From Erythrophleum ivorense (lineage: Eukaryota; Streptophyta; Magnoliopsida; Fabales; Fabaceae), in NCBI GenBank assembly GCA_026724425.1, contig JAIUCV010001087.1, forward strand, positions 121,813-185,812: 64,000 bases of DNA. Direction: 5' to 3'. Both the position numbers and the translations under genes were made by a program. Below are positions 11,428 to 23,036 of the stretch, in pieces. Every line of letters starts with the position of its first letter. Positions within the stretch are counted from its first letter, which is position 1. The notes beneath the pieces are model-generated. The model was not told the origin of the DNA, ran no database searches, and saw nothing but the letters and a program-made list of their open reading frames with translations.

Positions 11428-11872
11428 AACTTTTGAGTAAAGATGTACTTTATTACCAAACTCTTATCGTGAAGTTCCAGAAGTTCTTTGAATTAATCAA
11501 AGAATTAGTTTCTGTTATACTCAATGAATGTTCGAAAGAAATGATGAATAACTCAGGTGAATGCAAAGACATTGATCATGTAGGGGTTCAAATTCCCTCT
11601 TGTATTAAGTGTCAACTTTGATTCTCTACTTGGGTTAATAAAAACCCCTTAAGAAATCAAAGGGCCCAATGTTCCGTTGCCAAAACAGCTAACTCAAATC
11701 ACTGTTTCAATTTCAATTAAAGTATTTTCTAATGTGATTAAATTGAACTTATTTTTAGAAAAAAATCGTAAAATAGAAAGGGGGAGGCAATATTGCACCT
11801 CCAAAATGTAACCCATTTAACCAGACCCATCCTCTTACTAGAGTCTACAACACTCATTTAAGAAGCAAGCTT
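11428..11872 (+). other. spacer between Ogre ORF1 and gag
   Basis: A 62-codon ORF at 11433-11621 may be the eroded end of ORF1 or chance; I do not recognise it. The rest is AT-rich with no clear feature. Confidence 0.4.
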
Positions 11873-13558
11873 ATGGAGGGACACCAGATGGAAGGAAGTC
11901 AAAGAGCTGAGGAAGATACAGCTGCTTTGAATAGCCACATCACAACTATGGAGACCCAAGTGGCTCAGATGAGCGAAATGATGAAGATGTTATTGGAGAC
12001 CTTCAAAGGAAAAGGAGTTGATAATTCACCTAGCGCATCCAGTCACCCACCTGTCACTGCACAAATAGGAACAAGTTCACCTGATGTGATTATAACAGAG
12101 GCACATTCTAGTCGAGTGGCTGACCTTGCGCTACAATGGAAGAATGCGCAAGATCCTCATATGAAGGTGGCTGACAAGCAAGGTTCCCATGATGAAGCAA
12201 AAGATATACAAGACTCCCCCAGATATGATGCTACGTATACATTCCAGATCCTAACTACGGATGGCAAAAGGAAGAATCATTATGTTAAGGAGGACTAGGA
12301 AAGCAAATTAGGGGAGGTTAAGGACCAACTGTGTAATCTACAAGGACCAACCACGTGGAGATCATTGGATGTAAAAGAGTTGTGCTTAACTCCCGAGGTG
12401 TCAATTCCAAAGAAATTCAAAGTTCCAGATTTTGACAAGTACGATGGTTCTGGTAATCCAATTTACCATCTCAAGTCATATTGCACAAAGATGACTATTT
12501 GGTCATGGGATGAAAAGTTCCTAATAAATTTCTTCCTGGAGAGTCTGACCGGGTTTGCTTTATTATGATTTATGCAATTAGACCATTCTAAGATTCTTAA
12601 ATGAAGAGATCTTACAAATGCTTCCATGAAATAATATAAATTTAATCTCGACACTGCCCCAACTAGGGAACAACTGAAGAGAATGAGTAAGAAACCAATT
12701 GAGTCGTTCAAGGAGTATGCTCAAAGGTGGAGATTAATGGCCTCCCAAGTCCAGCCTCCGATGATCGGATCTAAATTCTGTTCATACTTTATTCGAACCT
12801 TATCTGATCCATTTTACAAAATCATGTTAGGAACTCACGTTAATGATTTTGTTGATTTAATTGAAGTTGGAGAGAGAATTGACGCAGACATTCAAGACGA
12901 AAAACTCGTATCTCCTTTGATGAAAGGTGGATTTAGGAAGGGGCAAGGTATGAAGAAGAAAGAAGGGGAGATAAGCTATATTCAACCCTCAAGACCATTC
13001 TTGTGACAACCTGTGTCTTATCAAATTGGTAGGGGAAGCGAAGGCCAAAATCAATATAGACCGACAATGAATGGACAGGGACAATAGGAGAGGGGAGCTA
13101 ATGTATGACTGAAGGACAACCATCCATGGCCTAATTTTAGTTCTACCAATGCAGAGTTGTACCAGAAATTATTGGAGGCAAAACTCATATGGCCATGATA
13201 CGTGAAGGGGATGCAACCACCGTACCTAACCTGGAACAACCCCAATGTCTCTTGTGAGTATCATATGGGTGCCCCAAGGCATTCAATTGAGAATTGCACT
13301 ACTTTCAAGAGGAACGTGCTAGATTTGATCGAGTCCAACCATATCCAGCTTAAGCCTGGGGAAGATTCCACAATTGCCACCAATCTTCTACCTAATCACG
13401 GGCGACAGGTGAATGCCATTGAAAATGAGTCGGGATTTTCCAAGAACCCCAATACTATTGGGTTACCCATGAAGATTCTATTAGCTAATCTTCAATTAGC
13501 TGGGTACATGTTAGAATTATCACTAGAAGAGTCTATCAAAACTATCATTGGGACATAG
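11873..13558 (+). pseudogene. gag: Ogre gag polyprotein, degraded
   Basis: Gag forms the virus-like particle and packages the RNA. Starting at the ATG at 11873, a Gln/Met-rich N-terminus is followed by KKFKVPDFDKYDGSG (about 12411-12455), the typical Tat gag entry motif. A retrotransposon-gag core follows (IESFKEYAQRWRLMASQVQP, about 12700-12760). The C-terminal CEYHMGAPRHSIENC motif (about 13255-13300), with TFKRNVLDLI after it, is the Cys/His region usual for this lineage. In-frame stops at 12298, 12568, 13006 and 13200 break it. Length fits a full Ogre gag. Confidence 0.85.
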
Positions 13559-14749
13559 GCTACATTTTGTGATTACTATCAATAAGATACAGATCATGAT
13601 GTTAAGAGTTGTGTGCAATTCCAGAAAGCATTAAGGGAATTAATGACATTGGGGGTTGTGGTTATAGGAAAGTTTGAAGAAGAAAATTGTGTAACAGATA
13701 AGAAATATGTTGATATTATCATCCTTACCAGATAGTTGAAAACAATTACTTTAACTATCAATGAGCCTTTTTCAATGACGGTCCTTTTTACCCCAAAACC
13801 ATCACCAATGATTGTTAACATGCTAGCTCCTTTCCCATATGAAAGCGATCATGTTGTACCCTAGAGATATAAGGAAATTATTAAATTTCCCTTTAATCAA
13901 ACAGTAATCGCTAAGGTGGAAAGAGAACCTATCACCAATATAGTTGAGGCTAGGAGGGTTACTCAAAGTGGTAGGGTCTACCTCCCTACAAATATTGACA
14001 AACATCTGAAGGGAAAAGGCGTTGATACTAGCAATCAAAACGAGAAAAAAGAAGATAGTACTAACGATGAATTCTTATGGATCATGAAGCAGAGCGAATA
14101 TGATGTGGTAGAACAATTAAAGAAAACTCCAGCTCAAATTTCAATGTGGTCCTTAGTCATGAGTTCGGAGGTGCATCATCGAGCTCTGTAAAAAGTATTG
14201 GAGGAAGCATATATGTGGCCCGATGTTATCCCAGAAAAAGTTGCCAGTGTGATGAATATTGTCAAGTCCACATCTGCTATCTCATTTTTCGAAGAGGAGA
14301 TTGCTGGGACATCCACCAATCAGCCTAAGGCTTTGCACATTATTTTGAAATGCAATGGCTTTGTAATCGCGAAGGTCCTAATTGATGGAAGATCGGCACT
14401 CAATGTACTACCATTGACCACATTTGAGCAACTCGCAATAGGGGCATTACATGTTGAAAAAAGTGATATGGTAGTTAGAGCATTTGATGGTTCTAAAAGG
14501 GCAGTGATCGACACTATCTGCCTGCTTTTGGAAATTAGGCCGAAAATATTTACAGTGGATTTTCAGGTAATGGACATTGATCCATCTTACACAATGTTGC
14601 TTGGGAGACCATGGATCCACTCTGTCGGTACTGTCCCTTCAACTGTTCATCAAAGGGTTAAATTTATTGACAAAGGGAGGATAATCACTGTCAAGGGAGA
14701 AAAAGAGATAATGTTGAGTAAGCCAGTTCTTTGCCATTTCAAAGCCTAG
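13559..14749 (+). pseudogene. pro: Ogre aspartic protease region
   Basis: The protease releases the mature Gag and Pol proteins. The clearest part is the ORF at 14198-14749: KVLIDGRSALNVLPL (about 14374-14418) is the active-site segment, where D-G-R-S stands in place of the usual D-(N/T)-G-S, so the catalytic Gly is replaced by Arg. YTMLLGRPWIHSVGTVPST (about 14589-14645) is the conserved second motif. Upstream, 13559-14190 encodes the linker between gag and protease with further stops. Continuous with gag in the ancestral element. Confidence 0.85.
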
Positions 14750-14934
14750 GGATAGATGGACCCAAGCCTACCATTGGAAATGTCAATCAGATCATAATGA
14801 AAATGTTAGAAAGAAATGGGTTCCAATCTGGAAAGGGATTGGGGATACAACTTCAAGGAATTGAACGGCCTATTACTCTCCTAGAAAATCCTAAGCGTCA
14901 AGGATTAGGGTATGAACCTTTGTTGTCAAACTAG
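14731..14934 (+). pseudogene. G-patch-like domain between protease and RT
   Basis: KMLERNGFQSGKGLG and then KRQGLGYEP form the glycine pattern of a G-patch (about 14800-14925). A G-patch after the protease is known in Tat/Ogre and in some other retroelements and is thought to bind nucleic acid. It overlaps the end of the protease ORF in another frame, so a frameshift separates them now. Confidence 0.7.
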
Positions 14935-15382
14935 CTAAAAGCGCAACCAAGCACGAAAGAAAGTAAGGGGCAAGAGAAGCAAAAAATTCCCCATATCAGA
15001 GAAACTTTGTTATGAACTGGTTAAGCATTTTAATGGTTGATGATGAAGTCATGCGAGGAGTTAAAGTTTGGATCATGGTCAATGATTATGGGGAAAGATT
15101 GGATAATTGGGAAATTGAGAATATCACCGATGTCATAACTTTAGAGTAATCGTTATAATCATATTGTTCCTTTATTTTAATTTATCAAAGACATTTTACT
15201 TTACAATTTTAGTCAGTACTTTATGAATGATAGTGGTATTTTGTGAATGAAATTAAAGTCCTTGGATATCATGCCTTTTCTTTCTATTCTTTTTCCTACT
15301 CGTTCATTTTCCTTTTATTTCTTCCTACAAGAAATTATTTTCCTCGGGACTCCTATCCAACGCAGAGGTCCCCAAGCCCCCG
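14935..15382 (+). other. pro-RT spacer, candidate Ogre intron
   Basis: Weak coding similarity continues to about 15148, then a non-coding stretch ends in a strong polypyrimidine run (15271-15330, TCTTTCTATTC to TTCTTCC) followed by TACAAG. Ogre elements are known to have a spliced intron between the gag-pro and RT parts, and this looks like its 3' end. I could not identify a convincing GT donor. RT-coding sequence begins just after, near 15383. Confidence 0.45.
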
Positions 15383-16360
15383 TTGAGTGATTTATGCGTT
15401 ACTACGGATATGCATGGTTCTGAATCTGATAATGAAGAATTAACCCAAATCTTTGAGAAAATGCTTGATTATGAAGATAAAGGAATATGCCCACATGAAG
15501 AAATAGTTGAAAACATTAACTTAGGAATAAAGGAAGATAAAAGGGAGATTAAAATGATAGATAATCTAAAAAAGAGGGAAATAATTCAGCTCTTTAAGGA
15601 ATATATAGACGTCTTTACATGGTCTTATCAAGACATGCCTGGACTCGATCCAGACATTGCTTCTCATGAGATTCCTTTATTCCCAAATGTCGAGCCAAAG
15701 AAGCAAAAATTAAGAAGAATGAGCCCCGACATGTCTTTGAAAAGAAAAGAAGAGGTTATGAAACAATTAAAGGCAGGGTTCCTCCAAGTGTCCACATACC
15801 CTCAATGGATAGCAAACATTGTACTAGTCCCAAAAAAAGGCGGAAGGGTTCACATGTGTGTTGATTATAGGGATTTGAACAAGGCAAGCCTGAAGGATGA
15901 TTTTCCATTGCCTCATATTGATGTTTTAGTTGATAATACAACACGAGCCCACCGGTATTCCTTCATGGACGGTTACTCAAGATACAATCAAATCCCTATG
16001 CATAAAGACCATAAAGAGAAGACTACATTTATCACGCAATGGGGAACATATTGTTACAGAGTAATGCCATTCAGATTAAAGAATGTAAGAGCAATTTATC
16101 AATAGGCCATGATGGCACTCTTTCATGATATGATGCACAAGGAGGTTGAAGTGCACGTTGATGATATAGTGGCTAAATCTAGAAAAGGGGAAAGCCATGT
16201 GGTAGTTTTGAGAAGATTATTTGAAAGGTTGCGTGAATACAAACTCTACTTAAACCCCAACAAGTGTATCTTTGGGGCTTTAACTGGAAAATTGTTGGGC
16301 TTCATGGTGACCCAAAAGGGAATAGAGGTGGATCCCGATAAAGTAAAAGCAATTTAGGAA
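15383..16360 (+). pseudogene. pol: Ogre reverse transcriptase
   Basis: Reverse transcriptase copies the RNA into cDNA. In one frame: an N-terminal acidic region, then PQWIANIVLVPKKGG, VDYRDLNKAS (about 15858), RYSFMDGYSRYNQI (about 15953), and the catalytic box HVDDIVAKS with its two Asp codons at 16160-16165. Tyr of the usual YVDD is His here. LGFMVTQKGIEVDPDKV (about 16296-16345) closes the domain. In-frame stops at 16103 and 16355 make it a pseudogene; the second, before EMPSP, lies where Gln is usual. The reading frame is otherwise kept, so decay is fairly recent. Confidence 0.9.
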
Positions 16361-17081
16361 ATGCCATCTCCCTAAACAGAAAAGGAGGTGCAAAGTTTTT
16401 TGGGTTGGCTAAATTACATAGCAAGATTCATTGCCAACTTAACTGCAACCTACGAGCCGATTTTTAAATTGTTGAAAAAGAACTACACTGGAGGATGGGA
16501 TAGTAATTGTTAGCAAGCTTTTGACAAAATTAAAGATTATCTATTAAATCCCCCAATTTTGGTTCCACCCACACAGAGACAACCTTTGATCCTCGATTTG
16601 ACCATCTTGCCTAGATCGATGGGAGTTGTATTGGGGTAACATGATACCTCCAGAAAGAAGGAGCAAGCAATTTATTACTTAAGTAAGAAATTTAATGAAT
16701 GTGAAGCCCGCTACCCATTGATTGAGAAGACTTGTTGTGGGTTAGCGTGGACCACTAGATGTTTGCAGCAGTACATGCTTTATTTTACCACTTGGTTAAT
16801 CTCTCGAATGGATCCTATCAGATATATTTTTGAAAGCCTACACGTTTTTGGGAGAGTCTCTAAGTGGCAAGTGATTCTATCTGAGTATGATGTCAAGTAT
16901 ATGACGTAAAAGTCTGTAAAAGGGAGTGTCATAACGAATCACTTGGCTGAAATCCTATGGATGAATACCAACCGTTGGATTTCCATTTCCCTAATAAGGA
17001 TATATTAGCTATAGAGGGTGATGAAGAGGATGGAAGTGGAAATAATGGACGGTGGAAGATGTATTTTGATGGAGCTGCAAA
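16361..17081 (+). pseudogene. pol: Ogre first RNase H and start of second RNase H
   Basis: Immediately after RT, VQSFLGWLNYIARFI (about 16390-16435) links to the first RNase H-like domain (AFDKIKDYLLNPPIL, IEKTCCGLAWTTRCLQQY). Tat elements carry an additional archaeal-type RNase H. Its first strand YFDGAA is at 17062-17079, in another frame, so a frameshift lies between. The domain is cut at 17081 by the solo LTR 17082-20056. Several stops are present. Confidence 0.8.
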
Positions 17082-20056
17082 TGTGACAACCCTACCTTGT
17101 TATTAATGTATTTGTGGTTAAATACAAGATTAATAATTAATTATCAAGGTTTGAGGTCATTATATATATCCATATTACGAAAATATGAGAAAATTTGAAC
17201 CTTGATGTTAGGGTCATCACCATACCACCACAACACAACAAAATTTGCATAAAAGAAATTCTACTATCATTAGGGGTTTATGATTCAACCGTCCATCGGT
17301 TTCAATACCCAAAAACCTCCTACAAGTGTTCCTATATCGTTTCCTACCCTTACCATTGAAGAAACGGGGGTTTTTAGGTTAAAATTATGAGTTTGGAGAT
17401 TTACGCCACGGCTTATACCTTCCTCGCCGCGACCAAGTTGCTTTCTGGAATCACTGGGCAAATTTCACAAATCTAATAGCCGCGGCGAGTTGGACCTTCA
17501 CCGCGGCCAGCCTACATGGCACCACAGTGGAAATGCTTCCTGGATCTCCCATTCTCCACCTTCACGGTTCTCGCCTTGGCACAATATATTTGCGCCGTGA
17601 CGAGTTTTGCTTCTGTCCAACCCTTATTTTATTTTCTCGACTTATGCCGCGGCAGGACATAATGTGCCACAACGAGTTTTGGTTTTGTTACCCTCTTGGG
17701 CAATTTTTTTCGCTCTGCGCAGCGACGAGATTTATCAAGCCGCGGCGCTCCTCGCCACTGTCACTCCCTGGGCCACTTTTCCTCCCTTGTGCCGCGGAGA
17801 AATTGGTTATGCCGCGGCGGGATTCAGCTCTGTCTCACCTTTGGCCGCAATGAAGCCTTCTTAGCCGCGGCATGACTCCCTCCTGTGACTACATTACCCA
17901 AATTTCGCCCCCTACACTCTAATTCCCATCTTAGAAACACTCCAGGTCCACCTACCCTCATTTTATGTGATTCTAATGGTGTTTATCTACCCTATTTACC
18001 CATCAATTCGTCCATTACCATTGGAAAACTTAAATACTACTTCCTACTTGCCCAACTAGTTCATATCAGCAAATTCATGAATATATGACAGCAAGAACAC
18101 AAGCATTAGCAAAAATTAACATCCCATACACATTCCATAAATATATTTCATTCATCAATAGCTTATGTCCATATCCAAGGCATCATATGACTACAATTCC
18201 CATATGGTAATCCATATCACAATTTCAACAAGACTATATATATTATGCTATAAGTCCATACATTAATATTCGACTATAGTGAGACTTACATCCTTAACGG
18301 TTACATTTCAATCAAACAAAAAATGAACGCCTACACTTGGCAATATGAATACACGATGATGTTATGTAACTAATAACAAAATTGCATCCCTACTAACTAA
18401 GCCAGCCTAAGTGTAGCCTTCTCTCATATGTTAGAGCTCATGGATTTTCATCCACTTGCTTCCCTTTATCTTTACCCGAAGAACCTTCACCTGAAATGTT
18501 AATCCCATGAAACGGGGTGAGATATAAATCTCAGTAACTAAGGCAATTCTATCATATATCCAGTTTAATTAGCATATATGCATGAATCAAAATTAACATC
18601 AGAATCATATCCATCATATTAGCAAATGAAATAATTAGCTATCATGATTACTATCCCATACTAGCAATCATATTATCACATGTTAAAGGCCATTAACACC
18701 AGGAGAGGCCCGTCCACGGCACCTACTCCCTATTGAGCATAACTAGGGCTCAGTGCATCTGGGTTTGATCATAACCCAGTGCTCAATCGAAGCACATGCA
18801 CAGGTGGCAACCGCACCACAGCTCCACCATGGACTCCCAAGGTCCAATCATAATTCAAAAGATAGCCAACCAATTCATTCAACATTTCAAATCATTCATA
18901 TACAGCAACATATGAAATTAAATCAAATATATACATGGAATTGATATAAACCCAGTTACCTCACTTGTAGACACTTGTAACAGTTACCAATGGTGCAGAA
19001 ATCCTCCTATAACCATAGCATCATAGAATTACTACTCTAATTCATCATTAACAGTTACAATCAATACCCAAAGAATTTAAGATGCTAATGACTACCTAAG
19101 AATCACTTACTAAACCACTATAAGTCCCAAATTCGGATTAAAGTGTCCTCCACCAGAAAACTCAATATTCCACCTAAAATCCTAAGCAAATTCGTACATA
19201 ATTAATACCCATTTTATAAATCAGCTATAGGGGTCTCAAATTAACAATTGAAGCATCATAATGGAGGATTTAAACTCACCCAAGGTCAGCCATAACCTTA
19301 ACCTACGAATTTTACCAAGAAAATTTCTAAATTCCCACATTTCAGATTTTGGGTAGAGTGAAAATGTTCCAAATGAAAAACTAATCGGACCAAATTAAAG
19401 AGAAAGATGAGGAGATTAAGTTGTATAACTATTACCTTGGCTAAATCTTGCTCTAAATGTGAGAAAATGCAGAATTCTTACCCCAAACCCTAGCCTCCTC
19501 TCCAAGCTCCGAATTTGCTTCTTGAGTTTCAGCAAATGAGAAAGTGGCTAGAGTATTAGGGTTTAAGTTGGGTTTTAGTTGGGTCAAATATGGATCATGG
19601 GTTGCTCCAAGGTCCATCTTCACTTGGGCTTCAGATTTTTGCTTGTTGGACCAGTTTTTAGAGTGTTGGGCTGCAGAATTTTGTTGGGCCAGTTCTTATA
19701 CATTGGGTTGTTGAAGTTTAATTAAATTTGGGCCAAGTTTGAAGAGCTCAATAATTTGGGTCTGCACAAGGGTTATTGGGCCACTTAGAAGAGTCTATAC
19801 AAGGTGGATTTTGGGCCTCCATCATACTAAATTGGGTTGGATCTGCACCTAACCCATTGGGCCTCCATTAGCCTCTTCTCATGATTTATTAGTTTAATCC
19901 TAGATAGAATTTCTATCCTAATTAAATCTTAAACCCATATTAATAATTTATTTCTCTAAAATCTCCATTCACTCAACTTGCCCAATTATCCCATATTAAT
20001 CATTCTTAATTAACCAAATCTGTGATTAACACCTTAATTAATTATGGAGTGTTACA
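17082..20056 (-). mobile_element. solo LTR, family C, copy 1, TSD GCAAA
   Basis: Starts TGTGACAACCCTACC, ends GGAGTGTTACA, and is flanked by perfect 5-bp duplications GCAAA at 17077-17081 and 20057-20061. Length is 2975 bp. Two more copies exist (33414-36269 and 48078-50862). No internal domain is present. I assign the minus strand because the reverse complement begins TGTAACACTCC, like the family B LTRs, and contains TACTGAGATTTATATCTCACC, comparable with the family B block. It splits the Ogre second RNase H between DGAA and MYGYG. Confidence 0.93.
17405..17870. repeat. array of GCCGCGGC palindromes in family C LTR, copy 1
   Basis: At least thirteen 8-bp boxes equal or close to GCCGCGGC lie 20-95 bp apart in otherwise AT-rich DNA. 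Exact copies are at 17479, 17646, 17739, 17811 and 17863; variants include GCCACGGC, GCCGCGAC, GCCGTGAC and GCCACAAC. Two units share a longer tail CGAGTTTTG(C/G)TT. Most variants are C-to-T or G-to-A changes at CpG. The box is self-complementary and contains CCGCGG. Confidence 0.8.
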
Positions 20057-20061
20057 GCAAA

Positions 20062-20440
20062 CATGTATGGCTATGGTATTGAAGCTGTAATTATATCCCC
20101 TGAAGGAAAAACAATTCCCGGTGGCCATTAAATTGGAGTTTGAATACACCAATAACGTAGCTGAATATGAAGCGTGCATCAATGGGCTAAATGCTGTCGT
20201 AACTCTTGGTATAAAAAGTCTCAAAGTTTTGGTGATTCAACTCTTATAATTCATCAAGTGACTAGAGAATGGCAAACTAAGGATTCAAAACTGATTCCAT
20301 ATCAAAAATTTCTAGCTCAATTAATCAAACAATTTGAAGAAATCAATTTTCATCATGTCACTTGAGATAAGAACCAATTTGCTGATGCTTTAGCCACCTT
20401 AGCAATGATGAGTCAACTCGACTATGGAGTCTAAGTCCAG
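20062..20440 (+). pseudogene. pol: Ogre second RNase H, remainder
   Basis: The domain resumes after the solo LTR with MYGYGIEAVIISPEG, then NNVAEYEACINGLNAV (about 20148-20196) and, in a shifted frame, DSTLIIHQVTREWQTKDSKL (about 20239-20298) and FADALATLAMM (about 20379-20411). These are the E-, D- and D-containing blocks of an archaeal-type RNase H as found in the Tat lineage. At least one frameshift and several stops are present. Confidence 0.8.
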
Positions 20441-21754
20441 CCGCTCTGAGTGGAAGCCAGAGATTTGCCAGCATATTACTTAAACATATAAGAAGAGTAT
20501 GATGGGCAACCTTGGTATCATGATATTAGAACTTATATGACAAGCAAGGAATACCCAATTGAGGCCACTGAAAGTGATAAAAAGGCTATTCACCGTCTAG
20601 CCATGAACTTCTTCATCAACAATGGGATCTTGTACAAGAGAAGTCATGATGGCACACTGTTACAGTGTGTGGATGCTAGGGAGGCCCAGAAGATAGTCAC
20701 AGAAGTTCATAAAGGAACATGCGGTACACATACAAATGATCTTATGTTAGCCAAATAAATCTAGAAATGTGGGTATTTTTGGTTAACAATGGAGAAAGAT
20801 TGCATTGAGTATGTTCGAAAGTGTCACAAATACTAAATATACTTGGACAAAATCAATGTACCACTAATTTTATTACACAATCTTGTGGTGCCTTAGCCAT
20901 TCTCCATGTAGGGCATTGATGTAATTGGCCCAATTAATCCCAAGGCTTCAAATGGACATCATTTCATCCTGGTTGCTATTGATTATTTCACTAAGTGGAT
21001 AGAAGCTAATTCCTTCGCCAGTGTCACTCAAAAAGCTTTATGCAAGTTCCTCAAAATGGACATTATTTGTCGTCATGGGCTACCTGAAAGGATCATTATA
21101 GATAATGCTACAAACCTGAATGGAACAAAAGTCTCTAAACTCTATGAACGGTTTAAGATCAAGCACCATAATTCAGCATCTTATCGACCATAGATGAATG
21201 GGACAATAGAGGCAGCAAATAAGAACATAAAGAAGATCATTGCTAAAATGACAATCACTTACAAGGATTGGCATGATATACTTCCATATGCATTACATGG
21301 TTATCGCAAAACTATGCATACCTTGACTGGACTGTATTCTCTAGTTTATGGAATGGAAGCTGTCATGTCAATTGAGGTTGAAATCATATCCTTACTGGTA
21401 TTAATTGAATCCAATTTAGATGAAAGTGATTGGGTGAGGGCTCAGTATGAGCAGTTGAATATGATTGAGGGGCGAAGACTCATCGCTATATGCCATAGGT
21501 AGTTGTATCAAAAGAGGGTGGCACGAGCTTTCGACAAAAAGCTTCATCTTAGAGAGTTTAAGGCTGGTGAACTAGTTCTTAAAAGAATCTTGCCAAATCA
21601 GGATAATGCTCAAGGAAAATTGGCTCCTACCTATGAAGGGCCTTACATTATAAAGCATGCTTTCTCAGGAGGGGCGTTAGTTTTGATGGACATGGACGGT
21701 AGTGAATTGATTAAGCCCTTTAACTCAAATGTAGTTAAAAAATATTTTGCATAA
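20441..21754 (+). pseudogene. pol: Ogre integrase
   Basis: Integrase inserts the cDNA into the host chromosome. The zinc-binding part is seen as HKGTCGTHT (about 20707) and KCHKY (about 20818), where Tyr replaces the second Cys. The catalytic core has Asp at 20917 (GIDVIGP), Asp at 21101 (IIIDNATNLNG) and Glu at 21209 (GTIEAANKNIKK). The C-terminal part has GELVLKRILP and GPYIIKHAFSGGALVLMDMDG up to the stop at 21752-21754. The frame is the same from 20537 to the end but carries stops at 20756, 21191 and 21500. No chromodomain is seen, which fits Tat/Ogre. Confidence 0.88.
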
Positions 21755-21762
21755 AAGGAAAA

Positions 21763-21956
21763 AAGCTTGCTAGGTTGAAAAACCCAAATGGGCGGCCTAG
21801 GCAAAAGTTAGAGTACAATAAAAGCTCGTTAGGTTAAAAACCTGAAAGGGTGGCTTAGGCAAAAATTAGAGCCAAAAAAGAAAAAAGAAGGGGAGAAAGG
21901 AAAAGAAAAGCCCGCTAGGTAGTATGAGAAAATGCCTAGGCAAAAGTTAGGGCAAA
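21763..21956 (+). repeat. three degenerate ~50-60 bp repeats after Ogre pol
   Basis: Units begin about 21765, 21823 and 21908 and share GCT(C/T)G(C/T)TAGGTT at the start and CCTAGGCAAAAGTTAG near the end. They follow the integrase stop directly. Similar CTAGGCAAAAGTTAG repeats are common at this place in Ogre elements. Confidence 0.6.
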
Positions 21957-23032
21957 ATCTAAAGTTCAAAGTTAGGTAGAAGTATAGGAGTAGCAAGCCT
22001 CAAATTAGGTTCAACAAAATGCATATCTCGTATAACGTAAAAAAGCACCTTGTGGGAGCAGGCAAGACCAATTGTAGAGCACATTCTTCGAAAGAACTTT
22101 TCGGTTCTAGTTCTTTTATCTTTTCTACGTTCCAAATTACCTATTATGTTAACTCTTATGTACTTTATAAATTTCTTGTTGGAGATTATTCTTCTAATAA
22201 TTTCTCATCTATTTTAGTTACAATTCATTGATTCATTCATATTGTGACCACTGCATTCATGCTTTATATAAATAAATTAATAACTAAGGAATGACATTTG
22301 TCAAAGCAAATACTTGGCATGTTAGCATTGATGTCCTCGTTGGATCAATTATCTTAATCATTATTAGAAGAATAGATCGGGACTAAATATTAAACGTCAT
22401 TCATTAGAATGCCATTTTCATCTCAAACTTAGTCATCAAGATATTCATGAATGATATATGTGGTGATTTTTCTTCCTAAGAAAACAAACGAAAGGGACAA
22501 CTATGGTTTCAAAGATAACGTTCAAAATCCTCTGTTGGTGGAGTATCAAGAGTTTCCAATTGGATGTAAGCCAAAGTACCAAGGGTCTAGTTAAATGGGT
22601 AGTGCTTTGAGAGGACAATATACCTTGCCTCTACAGTTGTTCAATTAAAAGTTCAACACTTGGTAATGCCTCTAAACTAGCATTTTCATGAAAATAGAAA
22701 AAACAAAACAAAACAAAGTAATGCTTTAAAAAAGAAAAAAAGAAAAAAAGAGAAAAGAACAATAAATGAAACCAACGAATAATAATTCATAGCTGTCATG
22801 CTCACATTCATATTGGAGCAAGTAAATATTAAATAAAGCATCCCACATGTTCTTCATTCTTTGCCCAAGAAGCATAAATCATCTTAGGGGCAACATCCAT
22901 ATGTCTCACATTTCCTACTTGTAAGATTACATTCATCCACTGAATCCACTGGTTACGTTCCCCATGAGGCTTTGTTCATATATCATGCATTTCACATATA
23001 CATATGCATTACTCAAACATTGGGCCAGGCAT
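21957..23032 (+). other. Ogre 3' untranslated region before the minisatellite
   Basis: About 1.1 kb without coding signal. A 70-codon ORF at 22019-22231 resembles nothing I know and is probably chance. The segment separates pol from the tandem array and is part of the 3' UTR. Confidence 0.6.
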
Positions 23033-23036
23033 TCAA

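Noticed and set aside
17527..17864. GC-rich overlapping ORFs of 85-108 codons
   Set aside because: They arise from the GCCGCGGC box array; related ORFs in copies 2 and 3 are not conserved in frame.
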